Numbered from the stretch's first letter, positions 9,550-18,887 are shown. The stretch is DNA of 44,084 nt from Komarekiella delphini-convector SJRDD-AB1 (GCF_014831675.1 NZ_VJXY01000010.1:1-44084); one strand, 5' to 3'. The notes: generated by a model not told the origin, from the letters alone. Numbers and translations are program-made.

Positions 9550-9733
9550 TAATTCTTAATTTGAGAGCATAATTATAAAACTTCTCTTCGGTATAAATTG
9601 CTGATGCTTTCGTGGTTATGCTCAAAGGTTAGATTCCTTATGTCAATTCAAGCTATGTGATATTTGCGATCGCTCGAACTCGACAATAATTCATAAAGCA
9701 GAGTGACAATGACACCGAACCCAAGGTAATGCT

Positions 9734-9865
9734 ATGACAACAGTACTTCCACCGTCTCTCACTCTTAAAGAATTCCTCAAACTGCCGGAAACCAAGCCAG
9801 TCAGTGAATTCATTGACGGTCTAATTTACCAAGATTTCCTGTACCAATTCAACCTACCTCGATAG
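9734..9865 (+). pseudogene. Truncated Uma2-family (DUF820) nuclease-like remnant
   Basis: An ATG at 9734 opens 43 codons: MTTVLPPSLTLKEFLKLPET, then KPVSEFIDGLIYQ. This matches the usual start of cyanobacterial Uma2/DUF820 proteins (LTLEEFLKLPETKPASEYIDG). Full-length members have about 190 residues and a PD-(D/E)XK-like nuclease core, none of which follows before the TAG at 9863. It is therefore a broken copy. Confidence 0.7.
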
Positions 9866-9919
9866 ACGATCACACTTTCTTGTGAGAAATTAAAGATAGA
9901 TGAGACAAGTAATTTAAAA

Positions 9920-11737
9920 TTATGGATAGAAAACTTTGAGTGCAATATCTATGAGTAGATTTTTATGATTTTTGATTTCTTGTTCATTCCAAGTTGCATT
10001 TTTTGCTATATTTCTAGTCAATAGTACCGTTGATGCTTGATAAAGTGACCTTTTTACATCAAAAGGGTCATTTCCACCTATGGTATTCTGTGCTGGGTCT
10101 AAGATAGTTAGATTTCCCAATGTATTTTTTAATGGTTCCAAATTTTCTGCTTTGAAATTTTTAGCATTTTGTGGATATATATGTTCAATGGAAGTTCCAG
10201 CAAAGTCGTAGACCCTGCTTTTATCTTTACATAATGGAGTTCCCGTACTGCCATCCTGATACCATTGATAGTAATACTCTAAAGTCATCAAAAAATATTT
10301 AAGAGGTTTATTACCACCAGAATCTTTATATTCTAATGTTTCAAGACCGTTTTTAAATGTAAAACTTGATGCTTTTGAGTTAATTAAATTTTGTAATTTA
10401 TGCCTTAATGATGAGAGATCATAAGAACTTGAATTATCCCTGATAGCACGCGATTCTTCATAATAAATACTTTTTAATGATGTAGCGTGCTGATTACATA
10501 TTATTTTATATCTAAAATAAACTTTCTCTACAATCTGTACCATTTCCGAGAAAATCTTATGATCAAGTTGCGAAGCTGCTAGAAAGAGGGGGACAGATAA
10601 AGTATGATCAAGTTCTTTCAGAAGCAGATTTAAGCGAGTTCTATCCCAATTAGTTATTGGCTGTTGTAATTGATAGAGCCATTGTCCTTCTAGCAATTTT
10701 CTACACTTAAGAATATCTTCATGTATATTCTTGACTGTTTGATATATTTGTTTAGACTCACGATCTGTGAAGTTTTCTGTTTTATGTTCCTTATGTTCTG
10801 GTAAAAAACCATCGAGAAGATTATCAAATAGTTCATCTTGTTTAGCTCTCTTGCCCTTATAAGATTCATAAATCCAATTCAGATAATTTGCTGTATTAGA
10901 CGGAGAATCGGCAAGTATTTCGTCCCAGAATTTTTCGCAACTATCTTGATAGTCATTGAAACCTTCTAAAATCTCTAAAATTTTTGCTTTTAATAAATCG
11001 CCAACTGTTAAATTTGTTCCTCTATCATTAATAACTTGAAATAATCTAAAAGCATCATCTTTACTATCAGTTACCATGTATAATATTGTAAAGTCATTAT
11101 CTATAATATTTTGTAATATCTCAATATCATCCATTTTTCCTTCTATCTTTGATGGATTGATTATATGTCGTACCTCTTTTAAAAGCATTTGATATGCAAT
11201 ATTAATCTTTTGATGAGAATCTCTTGAAGGAGATGGATTCATCTCACGAATAAGTTCTCTGTAGAATGGATGATCCACTTTTGATAGTCTTATAACTTCA
11301 ACAGAGTTTACCTTTCGTTGAACCTCTTGGCGGAACTCTACAAATCTTTCAGAGAGATCTTTGATACGTCCCTCTAATATGAATTCATTATTTGAATCTC
11401 CTGAACTCTTTGCTTGTTCTAGCAACTCTTTATATATCTTAATTAAACAAGACATCAGTAGTGTAAAGGTTGAAATTCTTTGTTGCCCATCAATAATTTC
11501 ATATTCGTGTTGATTTACAGCTCCTGCAACAGAATATCTAACGCAGAGAACCCCTCCAAAAAAATGATTAACAGGTGTATGTGATTTTCTTCTCTCAAAA
11601 CAGTTTTTCAAATCTTTGATAAAATCTTCAACCGATTCAGCTTCCCATGCATAAGCTCTTTGATACTTGGGGATAAAGAACATTGGTCTGTACTCAAAAA
11701 TTTTCCCCACAGAAGTATATGCTGGTTCCATCTTCAT
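9920..11737 (-). CDS. DUF262/DUF1524 protein (GmrSD-type modification-dependent nuclease family)
   Basis: The preferred ATG at 11737 gives 605 residues; the frame is open to 11791, but recognisable sequence starts at MKMEPAYTSVGKIFEYRP. The N-terminal DUF262 domain has PKYQRAYAW (residues 23-31) and the nucleotide-handling DGQQR motif (83-87). The C-terminal DUF1524 domain has the HNH-like SIEHIYPQN (His about 519) followed by LGNLTIL. This architecture matches single-chain GmrSD proteins, which use NTP hydrolysis to restrict DNA with modified cytosines. It has no restriction-modification partner genes nearby and is separated from the CRISPR locus by two housekeeping genes. Codon use is AT-rich compared with ilvA and ada, consistent with acquisition. 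Family confidence is high; target specificity is unknown. Confidence 0.85.
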   Translation of the reverse strand: MKMEPAYTSVGKIFEYRPMFFIPKYQRAYAWEAESVEDFIKDLKNCFERRKSHTPVNHFFGGVLCVRYSVAGAVNQHEYEIIDGQQRISTFTLLMSCLIKIYKELLEQAKSSGDSNNEFILEGRIKDLSERFVEFRQEVQRKVNSVEVIRLSKVDHPFYRELIREMNPSPSRDSHQKINIAYQMLLKEVRHIINPSKIEGKMDDIEILQNIIDNDFTILYMVTDSKDDAFRLFQVINDRGTNLTVGDLLKAKILEILEGFNDYQDSCEKFWDEILADSPSNTANYLNWIYESYKGKRAKQDELFDNLLDGFLPEHKEHKTENFTDRESKQIYQTVKNIHEDILKCRKLLEGQWLYQLQQPITNWDRTRLNLLLKELDHTLSVPLFLAASQLDHKIFSEMVQIVEKVYFRYKIICNQHATSLKSIYYEESRAIRDNSSSYDLSSLRHKLQNLINSKASSFTFKNGLETLEYKDSGGNKPLKYFLMTLEYYYQWYQDGSTGTPLCKDKSRVYDFAGTSIEHIYPQNAKNFKAENLEPLKNTLGNLTILDPAQNTIGGNDPFDVKRSLYQASTVLLTRNIAKNATWNEQEIKNHKNLLIDIALKVFYP

Positions 11738-11806
11738 ATGAATAGCATCTGTATAAAATGTATTTAGTAGTTTACACGAATATTGTATCAATATAAACTC
11801 ATCTAG

Positions 11807-11887
11807 CTAGAAGACAATAAAATCTAATTGGTGAAGATATTTGAAGGCGTAGTGCGGGATTTCATCAATGCTAACTTTTAACGTCAT
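11807..11887 (-). pseudogene. Possible antitoxin-like N-terminal fragment
   Basis: A 26-codon frame reads MTLKVSIDEIPHYAFKYLHQ and then LDFIVF before a TAG. The first dozen residues resemble the start of small Phd-like antitoxins, but the rest is lost. It lies upstream of the DUF262 gene on the same strand. The length is too short for a confident call. Confidence 0.2.
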
Positions 11888-12072
11888 AGTCAACTCAGTT
11901 TCGGCTTATTTGTAGATGTTATTTAAAGTCTGTCAATTTGTAGGTAAGTAGGCCGGAATACACAGCCAAATATTTATTCTTAGTGAAGCGATCGCAAATA
12001 ACCTCTGCAACACAGGTACACAAGTAGCGGTAAAATTATCATCCATCCGTCATCTGCTACCCCTTGACGCCC

Positions 12073-13584
12073 ATGTATTGCGACTACCTGGTACAAATCC
12101 TGACTGCCCGTGTGTATGATGTTGCCCAGGAAACACCACTGGAGTATGCCCCAAATCTCTCTGCACGACTGAATAATAAACTCCTGCTTAAGCGAGAGGA
12201 TATGCAATCAGTATTTTCCTTTAAGCTAAGGGGTGCTTACAACAAAATGGCTAACCTGTCAACAGACTTACTGGCACAGGGTGTGATTGCTGCGTCTGCT
12301 GGAAACCATGCCCAAGGGGTTGCTCTTGGTGCTCGTCAGTTAGGAACACGAGCGATGATCGTTATGCCAGTAACAACGCCCCAGGTCAAGGTAGATGCAG
12401 TTAGAGCACGCGGGGGAGAGGTGGTTTTGCATGGGGATACCTACGATGATGCCTATACTTACGCCCGTCAACTGGAAGCGGAAAAAGGTTTAACCTTTAT
12501 TCACCCCTTTGATGATCCGTATGTGATTGCCGGACAGGGAACAATTGGCATGGAAATTCTGCGGCAATGTCAGCAACCCATCCATGCAATTTTTGTCGCA
12601 ATTGGCGGTGGCGGATTGATTTCTGGGATTGCAGCGTATGTGAAACGGTTGCGTCCCGAAATCAAAATTATTGGCGTTGAGCCAGTGGATGCTAATGCGA
12701 TGTATCAATCGCTAAAAGCTGGACATCGGGTACGATTGCCTCAAGTGGGCTTGTTTGCCGACGGGGTAGCGGTGCGGGAGGTTGGTGAAGAAACTTTTCG
12801 TTTGTGTCAGCAGTATGTGGATGACATTATTTTGGTGGATACGGATGATATTTGTGCTGCAATTAAAGATGTGTTTGAAGATACACGCTCAATTTTAGAA
12901 CCAGCAGGTGCATTGGCGATCGCAGCTGCCAAAGCCTACGCAGAACGGGAGCAAATCCAGGGACAAACGTTAATTGCTGTTGCTTGCGGCGCTAACATGA
13001 ACTTTGATCGCTTGCGTTTTGTCGCAGAACGGGCAGAATTTGGCGAACGCCGCGAAGCCATCTTTGCAGTTACAATTCCCGAAGAACGGGGCAGTATTCG
13101 CCAGTTTTGTGAATGTATTGGTAGACGTAATCTAACTGAGTTTAACTATCGCATTGCCGATAAAACTGAAGCCCATATTTTTGTGGGTGTACAGATTCAA
13201 AATCGTGCTGACGCGGTAAAAATGGCAGAAACTTTTGAAGCCTGCGGGTTTAAAACGATTGACTTAACTGATGACGAACTGACAAAATTACACCTGCGCC
13301 ACATGGTTGGTGGACATTCTCCTCTTGCCCACAATGAGTTACTCTATCGTTTCGAGTTTCCCGAACGTCCCGGCGCGTTGATGAAATTCGTCACTTCCAT
13401 GAGTCCCAACTGGAATATTAGTATGTTCCACTACCGCAACAATGGGTCAGATTACGGGCGAATTGTCGTCGGTATCCAGGTTCCTCCCCAGGAGATGAAG
13501 GAGTGGCAAGCTTTTCTGGATACCCTTGGCTATCGCTATTGGGATGAGAACCAGAATCCTGCATACAAACTGTTTTTGGGCTAG
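12073..13584 (+). CDS. ilvA: Threonine ammonia-lyase, biosynthetic (threonine deaminase)
   Basis: The product converts threonine to 2-oxobutanoate, the first committed step of isoleucine synthesis, in the cytosol. The pyridoxal-phosphate lysine lies in SFKLRGAYNKM; SAGNHAQG and the phosphate-binding GGGGL follow. The C-terminal third has two ACT-like regulatory repeats, beginning near EFGERREAIFAVTIPEERGS and ELLYRFEFPERPGALMKF. Two such domains mark the long, isoleucine-inhibited biosynthetic form of about 500 residues. An in-frame TTG at 12064 precedes the ATG at 12073; the ATG is preferred, giving 503 residues. No Shine-Dalgarno site is clear. The gene is not linked to other branched-chain genes here. 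Confidence 0.95.
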   Translation: MYCDYLVQILTARVYDVAQETPLEYAPNLSARLNNKLLLKREDMQSVFSFKLRGAYNKMANLSTDLLAQGVIAASAGNHAQGVALGARQLGTRAMIVMPVTTPQVKVDAVRARGGEVVLHGDTYDDAYTYARQLEAEKGLTFIHPFDDPYVIAGQGTIGMEILRQCQQPIHAIFVAIGGGGLISGIAAYVKRLRPEIKIIGVEPVDANAMYQSLKAGHRVRLPQVGLFADGVAVREVGEETFRLCQQYVDDIILVDTDDICAAIKDVFEDTRSILEPAGALAIAAAKAYAEREQIQGQTLIAVACGANMNFDRLRFVAERAEFGERREAIFAVTIPEERGSIRQFCECIGRRNLTEFNYRIADKTEAHIFVGVQIQNRADAVKMAETFEACGFKTIDLTDDELTKLHLRHMVGGHSPLAHNELLYRFEFPERPGALMKFVTSMSPNWNISMFHYRNNGSDYGRIVVGIQVPPQEMKEWQAFLDTLGYRYWDENQNPAYKLFLG

Positions 13585-13912
13585 AGGACTGGGGATTGGG
13601 TACTGGGGGCTGGGGACAAGGAAGACAAGGGGGACAAGGAGGAAAGGGAGAAAGGGGGGAAAGGGGGAAAATAACTAACTTCTGCTTGTGCGTCCTAATA
13701 AATGACAAATAACAAATGACAAATGACTCCTCATCCTCTCTGCGCCTTTGCGCCTTTGCGCGAGACAAATTCATATTTTCAATCAGCAACACCAAAAAAT
13801 AGATATTTAGACCATCCAAACCCACAGGAATTTGAAAGCAAGAACCGGAGTGCCAGGGACAAGCACCGCTGTTAAATTTGTATTCATAACGCGAATCGTT
13901 GAAAGGAAAGCT
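13585..13912. other. Spacer with purine-rich tract and dispersed repeat
   Basis: The left half is a G/A-rich run of GGGGACAAGG-like and GGAAAGGGAGAAAGGGGG-like units. The middle has repeated AAATGACAAATAACAAATGAC. Near 13750-13798 a block with GCGCGAGACAAATTCAT and AATCAGCAACACC recurs in similar form near 33660-33697, so it belongs to a dispersed family. The ada promoter presumably lies just before 13913. Confidence 0.55.
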
Positions 13913-14998
13913 ATGAATATCTCAGCGAAAAACGCCCAGCTTGCAGCGGCAACGCAGAACGATATTCGCTGGGCATCAGTTATCGCCCGCGATCCTGATG
14001 CCGATGGTAAATTCTACTACTCAGTCAAAACTACTGGTGTGTACTGCCGTCCTTCTTGCGCTGCGCGTCTGGCGCGACCGGAAAATGTGCAATTCCATGT
14101 GACCTGTAAGGATGCCGAAGAAGCTGGGTTCCGCCCGTGCAAGCGCTGCAAGCCGGATCAGGCCTCACTGCTCGAACAGCATACCGCGAAAATTGCGATC
14201 GCTTGTCGGCTCATTGAGAATTCCCAAGAGATACCCAGTCTCGAACAACTGTCGCAGCATGTAGGATTGAGCGCCTATCATTTCCAGCGTGTATTTAAGG
14301 CGATCGCTGGACTGACGCCGAAAGAATACGCGGCAGCTCATCGCCAGAAGTGTGTGCGAAATACGCTCAACAAGAGTGATACGGTGACGCAAGCAATTTA
14401 CAACGCCGGGTACAACTCCAACGGACGGTTCTACGAAATATCAGATCAGGTATTGGGTATGACACCTTCAAACTATCGCGCTGGTGGCACTAATACAGAT
14501 ATACACTTCGCTGTCGGTGAATGCTCTTTGGGATCGATTCTCGTTGCCAAAAGCGATCGCGGGATTTGCGCCATTTTTTTGGGCGACGATCCAGATTCAC
14601 TGACACGCGATTTGCAAGACCGATTTCCACAGGCCAATCTAATCGGCGGAGACGCCGAGTTTGAGCAGATTGTCTCGAAAGTGGTGGGCTTTGTCGAAGC
14701 GCCGATATTGGGGCTAGACCTACCTCTCGATATCCGCGGCACTGCCTTCCAGCAGCGCGTGTGGCAAGCGTTGCAGAAGATTCCAATCGGCTCGACGGTA
14801 AGCTATACTGACATCGCCAAGTGCATCGGCTTGCCGAAATCGGTGCGGGCGATCGCCCAGGCCTGCGGCGCAAACCCCTTAGCAGTAGCAATTCCTTGCC
14901 ATCGTGTTGTGCGTAATGATGGGGCATTGTCGGGCTATCGATGGGGCGTCGAACGCAAACGCACGCTTCTCGAACGAGAAGCTTACCCCAATACTTAG
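13913..14998 (+). CDS. ada: Ada: methyl-DNA repair methyltransferase and transcriptional activator
   Basis: The 361-residue product has the full Ada layout. The N-terminal Ada zinc domain carries C45 and C49 in GVYCRPSC and C76 and C79 in PCKRC; C45 corresponds to the cysteine that takes methyl groups from phosphotriesters. An AraC-type helix-turn-helix domain follows (about 90-180). The O6-methylguanine methyltransferase domain has C329 in the PCHRVVRNDG active site. The frame is open from 13832, but the ATG at 13913 is preceded by GAAAGGAAAG, a good ribosome-binding site, and fits the family start. GC content is higher than in neighbouring genes, suggesting possible horizontal origin. Methylated Ada normally activates its own gene; the first 80 bases upstream may hold that site. 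Confidence 0.93.
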   Translation: MNISAKNAQLAAATQNDIRWASVIARDPDADGKFYYSVKTTGVYCRPSCAARLARPENVQFHVTCKDAEEAGFRPCKRCKPDQASLLEQHTAKIAIACRLIENSQEIPSLEQLSQHVGLSAYHFQRVFKAIAGLTPKEYAAAHRQKCVRNTLNKSDTVTQAIYNAGYNSNGRFYEISDQVLGMTPSNYRAGGTNTDIHFAVGECSLGSILVAKSDRGICAIFLGDDPDSLTRDLQDRFPQANLIGGDAEFEQIVSKVVGFVEAPILGLDLPLDIRGTAFQQRVWQALQKIPIGSTVSYTDIAKCIGLPKSVRAIAQACGANPLAVAIPCHRVVRNDGALSGYRWGVERKRTLLEREAYPNT

Positions 14999-15009
14999 TA
15001 GTCTAAGCC

Positions 15010-16542
15010 TTAAATAGCATCTTTAAGATGGTTGAGTCCCCATTGATAAAGCGATCGCATCAGCAGTTGATCACAATTGGGAGGTGTACTAATTTCCATC
15101 AGCACATTCATCATCAAATTTTTAATAATTTCTGGCGTTTCTGGGAATGTTACAGGAAACCCATTATTAGCCCAGATAGAACAAATTTTTCTTGAAGTGA
15201 TAAATTCACCCTGATGAATAATTTTATTACGTTTTTGTCGAACTTCATACAATAATTTAGACCATTTACTATCTTGATTAAAATTATTATATTTACACCA
15301 ACCTTGCATTAATTCTGCTAGTGATGGGTCATTATTTTTATTTAATATCAAACCCTTAACAACCCAGTTTTGAGATTGTGATTGGAGATATAGCAACCGT
15401 TCTAAAAGCTGTGTAAACTGAATAAATGCAGTGGTGTAATTTTCTCGGTAAAGACATAATTCTACGATAATTGTAGATTCCCATAGTTGAGTTATGTTAT
15501 CTGATTGCATTTTATGGAGTTGGGTTTTCCACCTTTTAATTTGCTCCGAATAAACTAGACTGCTGACATCATTTGAACCTAGCCATTCTCCCAACTTGCG
15601 AAAAAAATCACTGTCAGATTCCCAGTTACTATATCTTGCTAAAAACCCAGTTAATTTATATAAAACTGGATGAAGAATTTGATGAATTTTTAACCATAAT
15701 TGAGCTTCAAAAAAATCACCTCTTTCCCAAGCAGAAATAATTCGCAGTCTTTCTAATGACCAGAAATACTCTCCCATTGGAATCAGTTTAAAACTTTGGG
15801 AATGGTTAGCGGTTATTAAGTTATTTTCTAATTTAGTAAAAAACTCTGGAGGTTCATTTGGACTTGCATTAAACACTTTACACTGACGTACTAAAGCCGC
15901 AGCACAAATTTCTACGCTAGATGCAACAGTTGGCACACAACCTTTATTTTGTATCCATAATACAAATTCTTTATCGCCAGAGGGAGAAAAGTAATCCAAA
16001 GCTTCTTGTAATACTAAAAGCTCTAGCTCTTTCCGAATAGCATTGCTATCATTTGCATTAATAGTTGGTACATGAACATCAACTCTGATATCAGGAAAAA
16101 TACTTTTAATTTTTCCTGCCATTAATTGTGCTAACCAAATAGTATCGAGTCGGCGAAAAGACCAAGAAACGGTTTCTGGTTGGTCAGTTCCCCATAAAAT
16201 AATATGCTTGAGTCCCTGTTTAATGCCGGTTTCAATAATTTCTTCGTCTAAAAGCAATTCAACTTGGCTAAAGTTACCACCAAGCCATTCTACGCAGTAT
16301 TCATAATACCGTTTACCTAAATCTCTAGCACTCCAAGGAGAGATTTTATCGTTTTCTTGGTAAGTACCACGCTCAATTCCTAATTCTTGATAAAGTTCGT
16401 TAACGTGGGTTGGATAGCTACTATTACCATCTGCACCAAAAGAACGAGTTACTCCATCTTGACAAAGCCAACCAACTTGACGAGTACCTACGGTAATAAT
16501 TAATGTATCTACGTGATTAGTTTCGGTTGATATGGTTCTCAT
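15010..16542 (-). CDS. CARF-HEPN ancillary RNase of the type III-B locus (Csm6/Csx1-like)
   Basis: The 510-residue protein is the last gene of the effector operon; its ATG overlaps the TGA of the gene before it (ATGA). The N-terminal half opens with VDTLIITVGTRQVGW and contains ILWGTDQPE and NKGCVPTVASSVEICAA, which fits a Rossmann-like CARF sensor for cyclic oligoadenylate. The C-terminal region has RNKIIH (R438 to H443), the R-x4-H signature of HEPN ribonucleases. In type III systems such proteins are non-specific RNases switched on by cyclic oligoadenylate made by Cas10. The CARF call rests on pattern and context; the HEPN motif is seen directly. The exact subfamily is uncertain, so no symbol is given. 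Confidence 0.75.
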   Translation of the reverse strand: MRTISTETNHVDTLIITVGTRQVGWLCQDGVTRSFGADGNSSYPTHVNELYQELGIERGTYQENDKISPWSARDLGKRYYEYCVEWLGGNFSQVELLLDEEIIETGIKQGLKHIILWGTDQPETVSWSFRRLDTIWLAQLMAGKIKSIFPDIRVDVHVPTINANDSNAIRKELELLVLQEALDYFSPSGDKEFVLWIQNKGCVPTVASSVEICAAALVRQCKVFNASPNEPPEFFTKLENNLITANHSQSFKLIPMGEYFWSLERLRIISAWERGDFFEAQLWLKIHQILHPVLYKLTGFLARYSNWESDSDFFRKLGEWLGSNDVSSLVYSEQIKRWKTQLHKMQSDNITQLWESTIIVELCLYRENYTTAFIQFTQLLERLLYLQSQSQNWVVKGLILNKNNDPSLAELMQGWCKYNNFNQDSKWSKLLYEVRQKRNKIIHQGEFITSRKICSIWANNGFPVTFPETPEIIKNLMMNVLMEISTPPNCDQLLMRSLYQWGLNHLKDAI

Positions 16543-18458
16543 AAAGGGAAAATTTGGGCATAGTTTTGAGGAGTTGTATCTTGACGTAGCTTATCTAAAA
16601 ACTTTTTACGAGGGTCGGCGGTAGCACCAAAAATGGTGACTACTTGATAATTATCTAAATCTGCAATCCATATAGGAGAAGGAATTACTTCACGTTTTTT
16701 GCTATTTACATAATCTTTCTTAACACCACCACACAAGTTTTTAGCATCAGTATAATTTTCTGCTTCTAATTTGTGAAAACTTTGATGTAAAGTTTCTAGT
16801 GCATATCCTTTGTTGTCATTGTCTTTAATACTAACAACTATAATTTTGGCATTAATATCTAAAGCTTCTACCCAAGTAAATGAGTTGACTTTACCACAAT
16901 ATCTTAGTTGCTTATAATTGAAATTTGCACCCAAAGCTTGTAGTGCTTGATAAAAAACTTCTAATCTTTGCCTAAATAATTGCTGAAATTCTTTAGGAGT
17001 TTTTGGTAATCTCCAAAAGGAATCTTTGCGGTCAGGTTTTAGAGTAGAACCACGCATGTAAGGACGGTTTTTGCGAGAATAACAAGGTCTTCTTGCACCT
17101 TGACCAATACCACCTAAATGAAACATTAAGCAAGTAAGATTTTGACTTAATTTTTTAAGATTATCTAGTTTATCTTTTGGTATTTCTGGTGAGTAGTTTA
17201 GTGTTAAAATTCCTTGTTGCTCACCGCATTTATCATAATGATTCTGAGGTTCTTGTTGGAGAACTCTTCCTTCTAAAACTCTGACCATTAACCAACCATA
17301 TTCTTTGCTGGGATTAATACCTCCAAATATTTTATTTTCCCATGTTTGAACTTCTGTTGGTTCTAAAATTCCCAATGCAAAAGTACGAAACCAGTAGCGT
17401 AACATTGATTTAAAAGCTACAGGACGCACTTCGGCATCTGCTACTGTATCTGCCTTGAGTTTACCGTCTTGGTATTTTTGGTAAGGTTGAAAAATATGTT
17501 TAAATCTTTTGCGGCCGTGAATTAATTGACCTTCTATAGTAAATTCAACTCGAAAAAACTCACTTTCTAGTTTAATTTTACCTGGTCTAATGAGTTCACC
17601 ATATCCAGTATTAACTTGTGAGCCAATACCAGCTTGCAGACCTGCAATTAACCATTGTTTAGTCTGTTCTAATATTTGAGTATCTTGACAACTACTAGCT
17701 AGGCGTAAACCAATGATAAAAGTTGCTTCTTTGAGAGAAAAGAACACATTAGGATTGGGGCTATATTCAAGTGAGTTCTCTTTCCACTGCCAAATATTAT
17801 TTGCTATATCTACCGTTAATATTTTTTGTCCGGGGAGAGGGTAAGCATCTAGGAAAACAACTTTACCTGCGCGATCGCACTCATTCTTCGCTTCTAAAGA
17901 ACCAAACCAGGGTGCAACTTCTTTCTCGGCTGCTTTCCAATTGACTTGTTTCTGCGCCATGATTTCTCGAATTGCCTGTGTTCTAGCAACGCCACGCAAA
18001 GTGCTAGAGGGAATATAAGGCATTCCTAAAGCATCAAAGGCAGGTAAAAGAATACTTTCTGGGCCGCGATGTCCGCCTACCCGAATTCGCCAAGGGCATT
18101 TGACTTGAAATGAATCTTTAGCAATTAGTTGAGTGCGTTTTGTTAGCTGATCCAAGCGATCGCTATAATTCGCCTTTTCTTCAGCTATTTGTAACAATTG
18201 TACTTTTGTCTCATCTTTATATTCACTGTCAAGCGATCGCATCCACCGCAGATATTCTACAAAACTAGCTGCTGCATCTGGTTGAGGTGGATTTTTTGGG
18301 TTTAACCAAGGAGAAGGTATAGGAGGCTGATTACCGTTACCATGACCACCAGAACCACCACCAACACCAACAGTAATTACTTTTTTGGGTTTATTCATAT
18401 TTGATTCCCCAGTTGCAGGTGGTTGAGGTTTTCTAGGTTGAGGTCTATCAAATACCAT
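16539..18458 (-). CDS. Two-RAMP protein: Cmr6 fused to a Cmr1-like domain
   Basis: This 639-residue protein has a disordered, Gly/Pro-rich leader (about 1-60), then a Cmr6-like RAMP (about 110-300). That part contains VGGHRGPESILLPAF, MPYIPSSTLRGVARTQA, GKVVFLDAYP and a Gly-rich QAGIGSQVNTGYG. A second RAMP (about 305-639) carries AEVRPVAFKSMLRYWFRTFA, ENKIFGG and LGGIGQGARRPCYSR, which resemble the E-x-R-x-x-x-x-K-x-x-L-R-x-W-F-R and E-x-x-I-F-G features of Cmr1. No separate cmr1 exists in the operon, so the fusion would supply both subunits at the 3'-end side of the crRNA complex. It shares one base with cmr5 (TAATG) and overlaps the CARF-HEPN gene by four. Cmr6 identity is firm; Cmr1 identity is likely. 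Confidence 0.8.
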   Translation of the reverse strand: MVFDRPQPRKPQPPATGESNMNKPKKVITVGVGGGSGGHGNGNQPPIPSPWLNPKNPPQPDAAASFVEYLRWMRSLDSEYKDETKVQLLQIAEEKANYSDRLDQLTKRTQLIAKDSFQVKCPWRIRVGGHRGPESILLPAFDALGMPYIPSSTLRGVARTQAIREIMAQKQVNWKAAEKEVAPWFGSLEAKNECDRAGKVVFLDAYPLPGQKILTVDIANNIWQWKENSLEYSPNPNVFFSLKEATFIIGLRLASSCQDTQILEQTKQWLIAGLQAGIGSQVNTGYGELIRPGKIKLESEFFRVEFTIEGQLIHGRKRFKHIFQPYQKYQDGKLKADTVADAEVRPVAFKSMLRYWFRTFALGILEPTEVQTWENKIFGGINPSKEYGWLMVRVLEGRVLQQEPQNHYDKCGEQQGILTLNYSPEIPKDKLDNLKKLSQNLTCLMFHLGGIGQGARRPCYSRKNRPYMRGSTLKPDRKDSFWRLPKTPKEFQQLFRQRLEVFYQALQALGANFNYKQLRYCGKVNSFTWVEALDINAKIIVVSIKDNDNKGYALETLHQSFHKLEAENYTDAKNLCGGVKKDYVNSKKREVIPSPIWIADLDNYQVVTIFGATADPRKKFLDKLRQDTTPQNYAQIFPL

Positions 18459-18859
18459 TAGTTTGAGTCTCCTTCAATACCTGAATAAATGGCAGTAGCC
18501 CAAAAACTAAACTCTTGTGCTAAAGCTAGCCCCAATCCTGTTAAACCTAAATATTCATCTGTATCAAGGTTTTTTAAAATTCCTAAACCTTGTTCGTTAG
18601 CTAAATTTGCTATTCCTGATAGTTCTTGTAAACATTCAAAAAACTTTTTTACCACCTGCTTTTTACCTTTCATATTATCTACTAAGGCTGTTTCTTCAGC
18701 TTTGAGTCGCATCATTCCCCAAGTAGAAAGATAAGTGTAAAGTTCAACTGCTTGTCCTTTTTGTTGTTTTAAAATAGTGTCATCTTGATTAGGTTTAGAA
18801 CGCAATTCATTTAAAGCTTCGTAAATTGATGTCGCAGTTGTTCTAGGGTCAAATGTCAT
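18458..18859 (-). CDS. cmr5: Type III-B CRISPR complex small subunit Cmr5
   Basis: The ATG at 18859 follows AAAGGAATTAATTAAC, a plausible ribosome-binding site, and avoids overlap with cmr4; it gives 133 residues, normal for Cmr5. The product is all-helical, with VKKFFECLQELSGIANLANE and a C-terminal ALAQEFSFWATAIYSGIEGD. Cmr5 subunits stack along the complex and contact target RNA rather than guide. It lies between cmr4 (28 bases upstream) and the cmr6-cmr1 fusion (one-base overlap). Family identification rests on length, helical character and place in the operon. Confidence 0.82.
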   Translation of the reverse strand: MTFDPRTTATSIYEALNELRSKPNQDDTILKQQKGQAVELYTYLSTWGMMRLKAEETALVDNMKGKKQVVKKFFECLQELSGIANLANEQGLGILKNLDTDEYLGLTGLGLALAQEFSFWATAIYSGIEGDSN

Positions 18860-18887
18860 GTTAATTAATTCCTTTACTACTACATGT

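Noticed and set aside
13418-13825. Minus-strand ORF of 135 codons
   Set aside because: It covers the end of ilvA and the purine-rich spacer; the proline/serine-rich translation reflects low-complexity DNA.
14490-14927. Minus-strand ORF of 145 codons within ada
   Set aside because: It is antisense to the Ada methyltransferase domain; the higher GC content leaves long open frames by chance.
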